Source: an uncultured Bacillota bacterium (GTDB lineage Bacteria; Bacillota; Clostridia; Christensenellales; Borkfalkiaceae). From it: 32,678 nt of DNA. The translations under genes were made by a program, and so were the position numbers. The stretch lies in the NCBI GenBank assembly GCA_949283775.1, contig CASDTU010000064.1:1-32678 (forward strand). Reading direction: 5' to 3'. Shown here piece after piece: positions 8,696 through 16,110 of this stretch; the stretch's first letter is position 1; the number at the start of each line of letters is the position of its first letter. The notes below the pieces were generated by a model. That model was not told the DNA's origin and did no database searches. It saw only the letters and a list, made by a program, of their open reading frames with translations.

Positions 8696-10009
8696 ATGTT
8701 GAAACGGAAAGTTTTTTTGGTTTGGAGTTTAGCGCTTGCAATCTTTGCGGTCGTTTTGACGGGTTGCGAGAATAGAGGAAGGAGCACTCTTTTAAAAGAT
8801 GCCGCCAATTCGCAGGAATTTTCGTATCAGGAAAAAATGGAACCGGAGTATCTGGAAATATCCGAAAGTGCGGAGCGCTTTGCGGCGGCGTTTGCGGCGG
8901 CGGCAGGGGGCGGAAAGCAGGAAAATTTCGCCGTGTCGCCCGTATCCGTGTATGCGGCGCTCTCGCTTGCGGCGGAGTGCGCAGACGGGACAACGCGGGA
9001 AGAAATCCTATCCGCTCTCGGTCTTTCGTGCGATGCGTTGCGGGCAGATTTTCCGTATCTGTACCGCTCTTTGAACAGCAATTTTGTGTCGGGAAAGCTG
9101 ATCACGGGCAATTCCGTCTGGGTCAACGAGGGGACTAAGACGCAGGAAGATTGTCTGCAATCTCTTTCCGACAAATTCTTTTGCACTTCGTATATGGCGG
9201 ACTTTGCGAAAGACAACGGGGCGGCAAACGATGCGGTGCGCCATTTTGTAAAGGACAAAACGAACGGGCTCATCGATAAAGATTTTGATCTGTCGACGGA
9301 TACCTATTTTGCACTGATCAATACGCTGTATCTCAAAGATTCCTGGAATACGGACGGAAACGACCTTCCCTACACCGATCAAGAGTATACGTTTACAAAA
9401 GAAAACGGCGAGGCGCATTCGCAGAAATTTTTGCGGGGCTACTACTTTGAAGGCCGCGCGTATGAGGCGGAAACGTTTACTTCCTTCTTTACGGCGACGG
9501 CGGCAGGATTTCGCATCAAGTTTCTTCTGCCGAAGGAAGGGTACGCCCTTTCGGATGTGTTCACGGCCGAAAATCTGGCGCTTGCCAACGGGATAAACGA
9601 TTATCGGGCGATCGATGAAACCGGTCAGATCCTGTACAAGACGCGCTGCCTTTTCCCCGAATTTCACGCTTCCTACGATCAAGACGTGCGCAAGATCCTC
9701 AAAGAAGGCTTCGGGATCGACGCGCTCTTTGACAGCGATGAATGCGACCTTTCCAATCTGATTGCAAAGCGGGATATGACCGACGGCAACGCTTTTTGCT
9801 ATAAAATTCAGCACGTTACCGATTTGACGGTCGATAAAAAGGGTATTGAAGGGGCTGCCGTGACCGTCGTCGCAAACGGCGGGGAGTCTGCGCCTTACGA
9901 ATACGAAACGGTGCGGCAGGATTTTGTCGCGGACAGACCGTTCGGCTATATCGTAACCAACCGCTACGGCACGACGCTCTTTTCCGGAGCGGTGTACTCA
10001 ATCGATTGA
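8696..10009 (+). CDS. Serpin-family protease inhibitor, lipoprotein
   Basis: A serpin of 437 residues that should be anchored outside the membrane. A signal peptide ends in the lipobox LTGC with lipidated C24. The serpin signature NFAVSPVSVYAALSLAAECA follows at about residues 79-98. Near the C-terminus are the reactive-loop hinge KKGIEGAAVTVVAN and the closing block FVADRPFGYIVTNRYGT. The small residues in the hinge fit an inhibitory serpin, although P14 is Ile rather than the usual Thr/Ser. Counting from the hinge glycine puts P1 at about the Glu of GGES, but the loop is about seven residues longer than in alpha-1-antitrypsin, so the cleavage site is uncertain. AGGGGGAG at 8681-8688 supports the ATG. 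Only 17 bases separate it from the membrane protein gene, so the sigma factor probably co-expresses it. Its target protease is unknown. Confidence 0.92.
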   Translation: MLKRKVFLVWSLALAIFAVVLTGCENRGRSTLLKDAANSQEFSYQEKMEPEYLEISESAERFAAAFAAAAGGGKQENFAVSPVSVYAALSLAAECADGTTREEILSALGLSCDALRADFPYLYRSLNSNFVSGKLITGNSVWVNEGTKTQEDCLQSLSDKFFCTSYMADFAKDNGAANDAVRHFVKDKTNGLIDKDFDLSTDTYFALINTLYLKDSWNTDGNDLPYTDQEYTFTKENGEAHSQKFLRGYYFEGRAYEAETFTSFFTATAAGFRIKFLLPKEGYALSDVFTAENLALANGINDYRAIDETGQILYKTRCLFPEFHASYDQDVRKILKEGFGIDALFDSDECDLSNLIAKRDMTDGNAFCYKIQHVTDLTVDKKGIEGAAVTVVANGGESAPYEYETVRQDFVADRPFGYIVTNRYGTTLFSGAVYSID

Positions 10010-10033
10010 ATTTTTCTAAAACTCGCCTGAAAA

Positions 10034-10063
10034 GAGGGAATCGTTTGTTCGGTTCCTTTTTTT
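10034..10063 (+). terminator. Terminator after the serpin gene
   Basis: GGAATCG at 10037-10043 pairs with CGGTTCC at 10050-10056 (one G-T pair) around a TTTGTT loop, and seven T residues follow. Confidence 0.8.
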
Positions 10064-10143
10064 GATTTGCCGATAGGGGAGCAAAAATTTTTTCTCATCG
10101 TAAAAAAAAGTAAAAAAATTTTTAAAAATTTTGCTCAAAATAC

Positions 10144-10171
10144 TTGACACGTATTTCAGATGTGCTATAAT
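10144..10171 (+). promoter_or_regulatory. Sigma-A promoter of hsp20
   Basis: Consensus TTGACA at 10144-10149 and TATAAT at 10166-10171 with a 16-base spacer. The CIRCE operator begins two bases after the -10 box, so repressor bound there would cover the transcription start. Confidence 0.9.
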
Positions 10172-10172
10172 A

Positions 10173-10199
10173 TTAGCAATCAAACAAAGAGAGTGCTAA
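10173..10199 (+). promoter_or_regulatory. CIRCE operator (HrcA site)
   Basis: TTAGCAATC at 10173-10181 and GAGTGCTAA at 10191-10199 are separated by exactly nine bases. This matches the CIRCE consensus TTAGCACTC-N9-GAGTGCTAA with one mismatch in the left arm. It predicts repression of the Hsp20 gene by HrcA, released on heat shock. Confidence 0.92.
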
Positions 10200-10218
10200 C
10201 ACTTACGAGCAGTAAGTG
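10200..10218 (+). repeat. Small hairpin with a second CIRCE-like half site
   Basis: CACTTAC at 10200-10206 pairs with GTAAGTG at 10212-10218 around GAGCA. The bases that follow make a second GTGCTAAC, repeating the right arm of the CIRCE element 22 bases downstream. It may be a 5'-end hairpin of the hsp20 mRNA or a partial duplicate of the operator. Confidence 0.6.
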
Positions 10219-10247
10219 CTAACCTTCTGAATAAGGAGATGATATAT

Positions 10248-10667
10248 ATGAAAAACGAAATGACAAGACGAAGCGATTTTGATTTCTTTGACGAGGCGAT
10301 GCATGATTTCTTCCCTGTATTTTACGGCGGAAAACACAGTCAGAAGTATATGCGCACGGATATCAAAGAGACGGACGATGCGTATGTAATGGAAGTCGAG
10401 GTCCCCGGCGCGGATAAGAGCGATATTCAGCTCGATCTGAAAGACGGATATCTCAAAATCTCTGTCAGCAAGAGCGAGAAAGAAGACGGCGGCAAGAAGG
10501 ACAATTACATTCACCGCGAGCGCAGTTATTCCTGTCAGAGAAGCTATTATATCGGCGACGTCGACAGGGATTCGATCAAAGCAAAATACGAAAACGGTAT
10601 CTTGAACGTGACCATTCCGAAAGAAGCGGAAAAGAAGGAAAAAGAGAGCCGAATTTTGATCGAATAA
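10248..10667 (+). CDS. Small heat shock protein, Hsp20/alpha-crystallin family
   Basis: A 139-residue ATP-independent holdase chaperone that binds unfolding proteins in the cytoplasm. The alpha-crystallin domain runs from about residue 35 (YMRTDIKETDDAYVMEVEVPG) to about 130. It includes the conserved closing motif GILNVTIPK, and a charged tail with an ILIE end (an I-x-I type oligomer motif) follows. An upstream ATG at 10239 is in frame but overlaps the ribosome binding site AAGGAGAT at 10233-10240, so I chose ATG 10248. Regulation is visible: a consensus promoter followed at once by a CIRCE operator. It is a single-gene unit closed by the terminator at 10702. Confidence 0.95.
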   Translation: MKNEMTRRSDFDFFDEAMHDFFPVFYGGKHSQKYMRTDIKETDDAYVMEVEVPGADKSDIQLDLKDGYLKISVSKSEKEDGGKKDNYIHRERSYSCQRSYYIGDVDRDSIKAKYENGILNVTIPKEAEKKEKESRILIE

Positions 10668-10701
10668 GAGCCAATCAGCTTTTTTTGCTGAGGAATAAGA
10701 G

Positions 10702-10740
10702 AAAAGAGGGGGAGACGCAAGTCGCCCTCTCTTTATTTTT
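10702..10740 (+). terminator. Terminator of hsp20
   Basis: A GC-rich hairpin in which AGAGGG...GAC at 10705-10716 pairs with GTCGCCCTCT at 10721-10730 around a GCAA loop, with a one-base asymmetry. A T-rich tail (TTTATTTTTT) follows. Confidence 0.75.
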
Positions 10741-11105
10741 TGCGACGAAGCATATTCTCTTTTTGCGAGCGGTATTGGAGCCGTGGGCGGAAAAAAGCGG
10801 TATTCAGGTTACGGCCGGACAGGGACAGCGATATTCGGAAGCGGCTCGATCGTTTTTTTACGGCGCGGCGCATAAATCTGGCCAGCGTTCTTTGCCCGGT
10901 GAAGCGCATAACCGGACCGGCGGCCTTTGCCCGGCGAGGCGGTCCGTCCGTGCCTTGCAGGATCGTTTGACGATCGAAAAGAGAAGGGGAAGAGGGCATG
11001 GCCGATATATTTTTTTCAGAGATCGTCCGCTTTATTTTTCGAATTTGCCCGTTTTGTGTCGGTAAATTTTTGAGACGGGCGGCGGAAAAAATTTTTCAGA
11101 AAGGA
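10741..11105 (+). other. Non-coding GC-rich spacer with a direct and an inverted repeat
   Basis: I find no convincing gene in these 365 bases. A 17-base unit starting CTTTGCCCGG occurs at 10890-10906 and again at 10925-10941 with two differences. GGACCG and CGGTCC flank the second copy and can form a hairpin. An ATG at 10998 with AAGGGGA at 10984-10990 is in frame with the response regulator. If used it would extend that protein by 56 hydrophobic and basic residues, which is unusual for the family. Confidence 0.5.
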
Positions 11106-11134
11106 TGGACAATTTCAAAAAATGCTGTTACAAT
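11106..11134 (+). promoter_or_regulatory. Probable promoter of the two-component operon
   Basis: TGGACA at 11106-11111 and TACAAT at 11129-11134 with a 17-base spacer, one mismatch in each box. If correct, the response regulator must start downstream, since an ATG at 11133 would lie inside the -10 box. Confidence 0.6.
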
Positions 11135-11165
11135 GAAAAAGAATCAGCAAAAGAGGCAAAAGGGA

Positions 11166-11942
11166 TTGGAAAAGAAGATTTTATTGTGTGATGACAATCA
11201 ATATGAACTGAAAGGGCTGGAAAAACTGATCCGGCGGCATTTCAGCGACTGCGAGGTGGTGATGTTCAGCGACAGCCAGCGCGCTTTGGATTATATGAAG
11301 CAAAATGTCGTCGCTATTTTATTGACGGATATCAAAATGCCGCTTTTGTCCGGATTGGACCTGGCGATTTTAGCGAAAAACGTACAACCCGGATTGGAAG
11401 TGATCCTTTTGAGCGCTTATCCGGAATTTAAATTTGCACAGCGCGCAATCAAGATCGGCGTTCGCGAATATCTTACAAAACCTGTGGAAGAAGATCAGCT
11501 TGTCGAACTTTTAACGCATCTGATGGGCGAAGAGGAACAAAACGGTTTTTCCGTTTCCTTGCAGAGCAGGGAGATTTTGGAGACGTTTGCGCAGGGCAAG
11601 AATATCGATGCCAATACCTTTACGGGGAATACTTTGAAATGCATTCATTTTATCGAAGAGCATTATTCGGATCCCGAACTCGGCTTGGATATGCTCGCGA
11701 CCAATCTCTTTTTATCGGTCAGTTATCTTTGCAGTATCTTTAAAAACGATTGCGGCGTGAGTATTGTGCGTTTTTTGAATCAGTTTCGCATGAACCGCGC
11801 AAAGGAATTGCTGACCGAAACGAACTTGCCGGTCAAAGCGATCATGGAAAAAGTCGGATATTCGAATTTCTCCTATTTTTCCAATGCGTTTTACAAGATG
11901 TTTCATTTTTATCCGAGTGAGATACGCGAACAGCGGGAATGA
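11166..11942 (+). CDS. Response regulator, YesN-like (receiver domain plus AraC-type HTH)
   Basis: A cytoplasmic DNA-binding response regulator. The receiver domain covers about residues 3-118, with the acidic pair D9-D10, the phosphoacceptor D55 in LLTDIKMP and the lysine in YLTKP. A linker leads to an AraC-family double helix-turn-helix at about 155-255, ending in the typical AIMEKVGYSNFSYFSNAFYKMFHFYPSEIR block. I chose TTG 11166, which begins right before the receiver strand KKILLCDD, has AGAGG at 11152-11156 nine bases upstream, and lies after a good promoter. Starts at ATG 11133 (inside the -10 box) or ATG 10998 (with its own ribosome site) are possible. It pairs with the sensor kinase that follows and probably activates the sugar transport operon at 13998. 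Confidence 0.87.
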   Translation: MEKKILLCDDNQYELKGLEKLIRRHFSDCEVVMFSDSQRALDYMKQNVVAILLTDIKMPLLSGLDLAILAKNVQPGLEVILLSAYPEFKFAQRAIKIGVREYLTKPVEEDQLVELLTHLMGEEEQNGFSVSLQSREILETFAQGKNIDANTFTGNTLKCIHFIEEHYSDPELGLDMLATNLFLSVSYLCSIFKNDCGVSIVRFLNQFRMNRAKELLTETNLPVKAIMEKVGYSNFSYFSNAFYKMFHFYPSEIREQRE

Positions 11943-11961
11943 GATGCGCGAACAGCGGGAT
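11918..11961 (+). repeat. 22-bp tandem duplication across the response regulator stop codon
   Basis: Two adjoining 22-base units at 11918-11939 and 11940-11961 (both TGAGAT-CGCGAACAGCGGGA- in form) differ at two positions. The first encodes the last residues of the regulator, and the TGA at 11940-11942 begins the second. A third TGAG follows. Confidence 0.85.
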
Positions 11962-11991
11962 TGAGCCATGCAGGGGAAAAAGCGGCTTTGA

Positions 11992-12019
11992 CGCTTGCGG
12001 CGGGGGAAAACCGCAAGTG
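11992..12019 (+). repeat. Hairpin in the regulator-kinase spacer
   Basis: CTTGCGG at 11994-12000 pairs with CCGCAAG at 12011-12017, extended outward by two pairs (one G-T), around a purine-rich loop. No T run follows, so it is not a clear terminator. It lies in the 198-base gap between the regulator and the kinase. Confidence 0.5.
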
Positions 12020-12140
12020 GCGAAGACAGGAAAGGGAAAAGACGGAGCGCGGTCGAACGCGCAGGCTGCTTGTTTCAAGCGGATACGCAGGCAGATTTTG
12101 CAGAGCGGGTGCGAAAGTTGTTTTGGATGAGGGGAAAAAG

Positions 12141-13775
12141 ATGAAGCGACAAACGATAGCGAAAAAAATGATGCGCGGATATTTCGGCGTCGTACTTTTG
12201 GCAGCCATCTGCATTTTATTCACCATAGTGTTTATGATCGTGCGCAATTTGCAGATCGAAGATAAATATCAAAGCAATGCAAAGCTGAGTTCGATCGGAA
12301 GACAGCTTGGAGATCAGGTCAGTTTATGCGACAACGGTCTGCAAAGTCTGGCGTTTAATGCGACACTGCAAGAATTTCTTTCCCATGACTACAAGACGAC
12401 GGAAGATATCGAATATTATCTTCAAAATATCAACAACATCACCAACTTGTTTACGGTAGCCGGATTTTTGGTTTCGGACATGGGAGGGCAGTACACGCTG
12501 TATCAGCAAAACGATATGCCCGAGCGATCCCCGTATATCTACGACGGCACAAGGATAGCGGAATTTTCTTTTTTCGATTCGCTGCTGCAAGAGGATGATC
12601 GGTTGCGGCAGACCTATATTTATTCGGAAAACGGTATGCTGTACATGGTCAAATCGGTCTTTATGCTCCAAGATCAGACCTTTTTGGGGTATTTGGTGTT
12701 CAGCGCATCCGTTGATCGTTTCTTTTCGTTGGCCAAGGATATGCTTCTCGCAAATGAAAGCCTGCAAGTCCGTTTACAGGGCGGAGAACAAGTCTATTCC
12801 GCTGCGGAAGAGAACGTTTCCCATCGATACAGTGCGTCGGCAACAGAAAAAAACGGATTTATGAACATAACGCTCCAATACGATTCGTACGGCAGTTCGG
12901 ATATGCTGGTTCGGCTCATTTTACTCTATTCGCTGCTCATGCTTTTGCTGTTTGTCTTTTTGGTGATCTATTTGTTTCGGTTTATCCGCTCCATCAGCTC
13001 CCGTATCGAAAACGTGCACGCAAAAGTCATGACGATCTCAAACGGAAATTTCCAGGTGAAAGTAGAGGAGGATGACGACGACGAGATCGGTGAACTTGCA
13101 AAGGGCGTCAATTCTATGACGGAAAATATCAATCGCCTGATCGAGGAGGATTACAAAAAAAAGATCCGGATGCGCGATGCGGAATTTGAATTGCTGCAAA
13201 ATCAGATCAAGCCGCATTTTCTGTACAACACCCTCTCAATGCTGCGTTGGAAGGCCGAAGAACAGGGCAACATGCAACTTTCGGAACTGATCTTAAACTT
13301 AGCCAAGTTTTACCGGACGTCTCTGTCTGACGGAAGGTCGGTCATTTCCGTGCGCGACGAGATCCAAAATATTTCCGGTTACTTATATATTCAAAACTGC
13401 ATGCACGATGAAAGTCTGCTGTACGAATTTGCCGTCAAAGAGGCGGTCAAAGATAAAAAAATTCCCAAGATGAGCCTTCAACCGATCGTGGAAAATTGCA
13501 TCGAACACGGTTTATTCCCCGTAGCGGAAGGGAAAATCGCCTTGATTCGGATCACGGGCGACATTCGGGACGATAAGACGGTTTTGGAAATATACGATAA
13601 CGGAAAGGGGATCCCTTCCAATAAGATCTCCGGAATATTGCTGAAAGACAGCGGCGGTTTCGGTTTGAAGAATATCGACGCACAGATCAAAAATCAATTC
13701 GGGCCGGAGTTTGGCTTAAAAATCGAGAGTAAATACGGCGAATATACAAAGGTATATGTTATTTTGCCGGCATAA
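12141..13775 (+). CDS. Sensor histidine kinase, YesM-like
   Basis: A membrane sensor kinase of 544 residues. A first membrane helix lies near residues 17-38 and an outside sensing domain of about 210 residues follows. A second helix is near 258-282, then a HAMP domain to about 335 (RIENVHAKVMTISNGNFQVKVEEDDDDEIGEL). The YesM-type phosphorylation block QNQIKPHFLYNTLSML has the reactive H359. The ATPase domain shows N and G boxes (PIVENCIEHG, DNGKGIPS, GGFGLKN). The frame is open from a TTG at 11961, but AGGGG at 12130-12134 is well placed for ATG 12141, and the extra upstream stretch is basic and unlike a signal. It is the partner of the upstream regulator. The ligand is unknown; the adjoining transport operon suggests an oligosaccharide or its binding protein. 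Confidence 0.93.
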   Translation: MKRQTIAKKMMRGYFGVVLLAAICILFTIVFMIVRNLQIEDKYQSNAKLSSIGRQLGDQVSLCDNGLQSLAFNATLQEFLSHDYKTTEDIEYYLQNINNITNLFTVAGFLVSDMGGQYTLYQQNDMPERSPYIYDGTRIAEFSFFDSLLQEDDRLRQTYIYSENGMLYMVKSVFMLQDQTFLGYLVFSASVDRFFSLAKDMLLANESLQVRLQGGEQVYSAAEENVSHRYSASATEKNGFMNITLQYDSYGSSDMLVRLILLYSLLMLLLFVFLVIYLFRFIRSISSRIENVHAKVMTISNGNFQVKVEEDDDDEIGELAKGVNSMTENINRLIEEDYKKKIRMRDAEFELLQNQIKPHFLYNTLSMLRWKAEEQGNMQLSELILNLAKFYRTSLSDGRSVISVRDEIQNISGYLYIQNCMHDESLLYEFAVKEAVKDKKIPKMSLQPIVENCIEHGLFPVAEGKIALIRITGDIRDDKTVLEIYDNGKGIPSNKISGILLKDSGGFGLKNIDAQIKNQFGPEFGLKIESKYGEYTKVYVILPA

Positions 13776-13856
13776 CGCATTGCAGTGCAAAAAAATTCAG
13801 GATTCCATGCAGACAGCGCGGCGAGGCTTGTATGAGGATATGCAGAAATACAGACA

Positions 13857-13899
13857 TAAAAGTACGCGGAAACAGTTTTCTGTCTCCGCGTACTTTTTC
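13857..13899 (+). terminator. Terminator of the two-component operon
   Basis: A 15-base stem, AGTACGCGGAAACAG at 13861-13875 against CTGTCTCCGCGTACT at 13880-13894 with one mismatch, a TTTT loop and TTTTTC after it. Preceding A residues make it usable on both strands. Confidence 0.92.
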
Positions 13900-13933
13900 G
13901 TAAGAAAATGCAAGTAATCATAAAATTTTACAA

Positions 13934-13962
13934 TTGAATCAGGACGGTGAGCGTGGTATGAT
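13934..13962 (+). promoter_or_regulatory. Promoter of the glycan uptake operon
   Basis: TTGAAT at 13934-13939, a 17-base spacer and an extended -10 TGGTATGAT (TATGAT at 13957-13962). The permease start is 36 bases beyond. I cannot identify the AraC-type regulator site by eye. Confidence 0.7.
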
Positions 13963-13997
13963 AGTATTGTGATAAAATAAAAAAAGGAGGCGCCGGT

Positions 13998-14987
13998 ATG
14001 CGTGCAGAAGAGAGTGGCGCGGAAGAAGCGTTGCAGCAGACAGAAAAGAAAAAACGCAGTATTGCTGTTTTAAAAAAAGTCGGCGGCGGATTTAAAAAAT
14101 TCGGAAGACAGTGGGAATTGCAGTCCATGGTTATCCCGTGGCTGGTCGTGATCTTTGTCTTTTGTTATCTTCCGATGTTCGGCATCATCATCGCTTTTAA
14201 AGATTTCCGCTTTAACTTAGGGGTTTTCGGCAGCCAATGGGTCGGCTTTGAAAATTTTTTGGAGCTTTTTAAGGACAAAAGTTTTTTTCTGTCCATTCGA
14301 AACACCCTGGCGATCAACCTCTTGAAATTGGTGTTTTCATTTCCGCTGCCCATTGTTTTTACGATTTTACTCAATGAAATGAACATCGTGGGGCTGAAAA
14401 AGGCGACCCAAACGCTTTCTTATCTGCCGCACTTTGTTTCGTGGGTCATCGTTGCGGGAATTTTCGGAAACTTATTTGCCTTGGACGGCCTCATCAATGC
14501 GATCCTGGTCAATATGCATATCGTGGACGGCCCCGTACAGTATTTGGCCAAGGAATGGTTCTTTTGGCCTTTGATGGTGATCAGCGGCGTTTGGAAAGAG
14601 ACGGGCTGGAATGCAATCATTTACATTGCGGCTTTGGGAAACGTGAATCCGGAACTATATGAAGCGGCAGAAGTGGACGGTGCCGGGCGCTTTGCAAAAA
14701 TATGGCACGTTACCTTGCCTGCGCTTGTTCCGACTATTCGCATTACTTTGCTTTTTACGCTGGCAGGACTGTTCAATGCGGGGTTTGATCAGATTTATCT
14801 GTTCCAAAACGATCTGATCCTGGACGTTGGGGAAGTGCTGGATACTTATATTTATCGCTATGGTTTGAGCAAAGGATTGTATTCCTTTGCGGGCGCTGCG
14901 GGACTTATACAATCGGTCGTGAATTTCAGCATTATTCTCGCAGCCAATTTCATCAGCAAAAAGGTTTCCGGAAGCGGATTGTTTTGA
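13998..14987 (+). CDS. ABC transporter permease, LplB-like (carbohydrate uptake)
   Basis: An inner-membrane permease of 329 residues for a sugar or oligosaccharide ABC importer. A charged N-terminal tail of about 48 residues is followed by six predicted membrane helices. The cytoplasmic EAA loop that docks the ATPase is visible as ELYEAAEVDGAGRFAKIWHVTLP, at about residues 219-241. The N-terminal core WLVVIFVFCYLPMFGIIIAFKDF is typical of the LplB/YteP family. AAGGAGG at 13984-13990 supports the ATG. It is the first gene of the operon. No ATPase gene is present in the operon, which is usual for this class because they share an MsmK-like ATPase encoded elsewhere. Confidence 0.93.
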   Translation: MRAEESGAEEALQQTEKKKRSIAVLKKVGGGFKKFGRQWELQSMVIPWLVVIFVFCYLPMFGIIIAFKDFRFNLGVFGSQWVGFENFLELFKDKSFFLSIRNTLAINLLKLVFSFPLPIVFTILLNEMNIVGLKKATQTLSYLPHFVSWVIVAGIFGNLFALDGLINAILVNMHIVDGPVQYLAKEWFFWPLMVISGVWKETGWNAIIYIAALGNVNPELYEAAEVDGAGRFAKIWHVTLPALVPTIRITLLFTLAGLFNAGFDQIYLFQNDLILDVGEVLDTYIYRYGLSKGLYSFAGAAGLIQSVVNFSIILAANFISKKVSGSGLF

Positions 14988-14996
14988 GAGGTCAGT

Positions 14997-15911
14997 ATGG
15001 AAAAGATCAAAAGGAAAAGAAATTGGCGCAAATACAGCGCAGCGGACTGGATCTTCAATATTTGCAATGTTTTGATCTTGCTCGTAGTCTGCGTCGTGAG
15101 TTTGTACCCGTTTTATCAGATGTTCATGATATCTTTAAACGATCCGATCGATGCGGCGCGCGGCGGAATTTATTTCTTTCCGCGCAAGTTTTCCCTGGAA
15201 AGCTATGTTGCCGTTTTTCAGAATGAAATGCTGGCGACCGCTTTTGCGGTAACCATCGCGCGCACCGTCATCGGTACGGTCACTTCTCTGCTGGCGACTT
15301 CGCTTCTTGCATACGGTTTGTCGAAACCGAAATTGATGTTCAACAAATTTTATATGATCTTTGCACTCATTACGATGTTCTTTTCGGGCGGAACCATCCC
15401 GTATTTTATTGTCATGGAAGGGTTGGGATTTGTCGATAATTTTCTCGTTTTCATTCTTCCCATGCTCATCAGCGTCTGGAATATGATCATCTTAAAGGCA
15501 TTTTTTCAAAATATTCCCGGAAGTTTGGAAGAATCCGCGCAGTTGGACGGCTGCGGCTGGTACAGAATGTTTTTCAGCATCGTGGTTCCGCTCTCCGTAC
15601 CCGCGCTGGCTACGGTCGGCCTGTTTAATGCCGTGACGCAGTGGAATTCCTGGTTTGACGCCAATATTTTTATCTTTGATAAGACGTATCTGTATCCGTT
15701 GCAGACGATCCTGATGCAGATCATCAATCAAAATGAGGCAAAAGTGCAGATGGATCAGATCATGGGTTCCGCCGGAGGGGCGATCAAAGTTACCAGCGAA
15801 TCGCTCAAAATCGCAACGATGATGGTGGCAACGCTTCCGATCGTTCTCGTCTATCCCTTCATTCAGCGCTTTTTTGTCAAAGGGATCATGCTCGGATCCG
15901 TAAAGGAATAA
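14997..15911 (+). CDS. ABC transporter permease, YtcP/LplC-like (carbohydrate uptake)
   Basis: The second permease of the importer, 304 residues with six predicted membrane helices. Its EAA loop reads SLEESAQLDGCGWYRMFFSIVVPLS, at about residues 179-203. The C-terminal FIQRFFVKGIMLGSVKE is a hallmark of YtcP/LplC proteins. The start at ATG 14997 is nine bases after the lplB-like stop, with GAGAGGT in the gap as ribosome site. It forms the membrane pore with the upstream permease, and the binding protein follows after a strong hairpin. Confidence 0.93.
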   Translation: MEKIKRKRNWRKYSAADWIFNICNVLILLVVCVVSLYPFYQMFMISLNDPIDAARGGIYFFPRKFSLESYVAVFQNEMLATAFAVTIARTVIGTVTSLLATSLLAYGLSKPKLMFNKFYMIFALITMFFSGGTIPYFIVMEGLGFVDNFLVFILPMLISVWNMIILKAFFQNIPGSLEESAQLDGCGWYRMFFSIVVPLSVPALATVGLFNAVTQWNSWFDANIFIFDKTYLYPLQTILMQIINQNEAKVQMDQIMGSAGGAIKVTSESLKIATMMVATLPIVLVYPFIQRFFVKGIMLGSVKE

Positions 15912-15934
15912 AAAGATCGGTTTTAATATTAAAA

Positions 15935-15963
15935 CCCCCCGCCGCTTAAACAGCGGCGGGGGG
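15935..15963 (+). repeat. Intercistronic 12-bp GC hairpin between permease and binding-protein genes
   Basis: CCCCCCGCCGCT at 15935-15946 pairs perfectly with AGCGGCGGGGGG at 15952-15963 around TAAAC. No T run follows on the plus strand, so it should not terminate efficiently. It could protect an upstream mRNA 3' end or mark a processing site that allows more binding protein than permease. An isolated extended -10 (TGGTAAAAT, 15987-15995) after it might be a weak extra promoter. The rest of the 15912-16110 gap shows only the AAGGAGG site of the next gene. Confidence 0.85.
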
Positions 15964-16110
15964 AACAGAGTTGATAGCTTAAAAAATGGTAAAATAGAAC
16001 CGTGAGTTCGAAAGCGCTACAAATAAAGAAGCAATATTTCGTATTTTTGATTTTCGGCGCGTTACGTCGATCAAAATTTTTAAAGCAAAAATTAAAGAAG
16101 GAGGAAAGAG

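Noticed and set aside
10685-11065. 126-codon open frame after hsp20
   Set aside because: It begins inside the hsp20 terminator, has no family features, and its repeats fit a non-coding spacer better.
15935-15963. Reading the GC hairpin as the terminator of the permease genes
   Set aside because: No T tract follows on the plus strand, and the binding-protein gene downstream belongs to the same system, so processing or stability is a better explanation.
16008-16020. Possible CcpA/LacI-type operator (AAAGCGCTAC) before the binding-protein gene
   Set aside because: Only the core AAGCG and the AGCGCT palindrome fit; the right half does not match the cre consensus.
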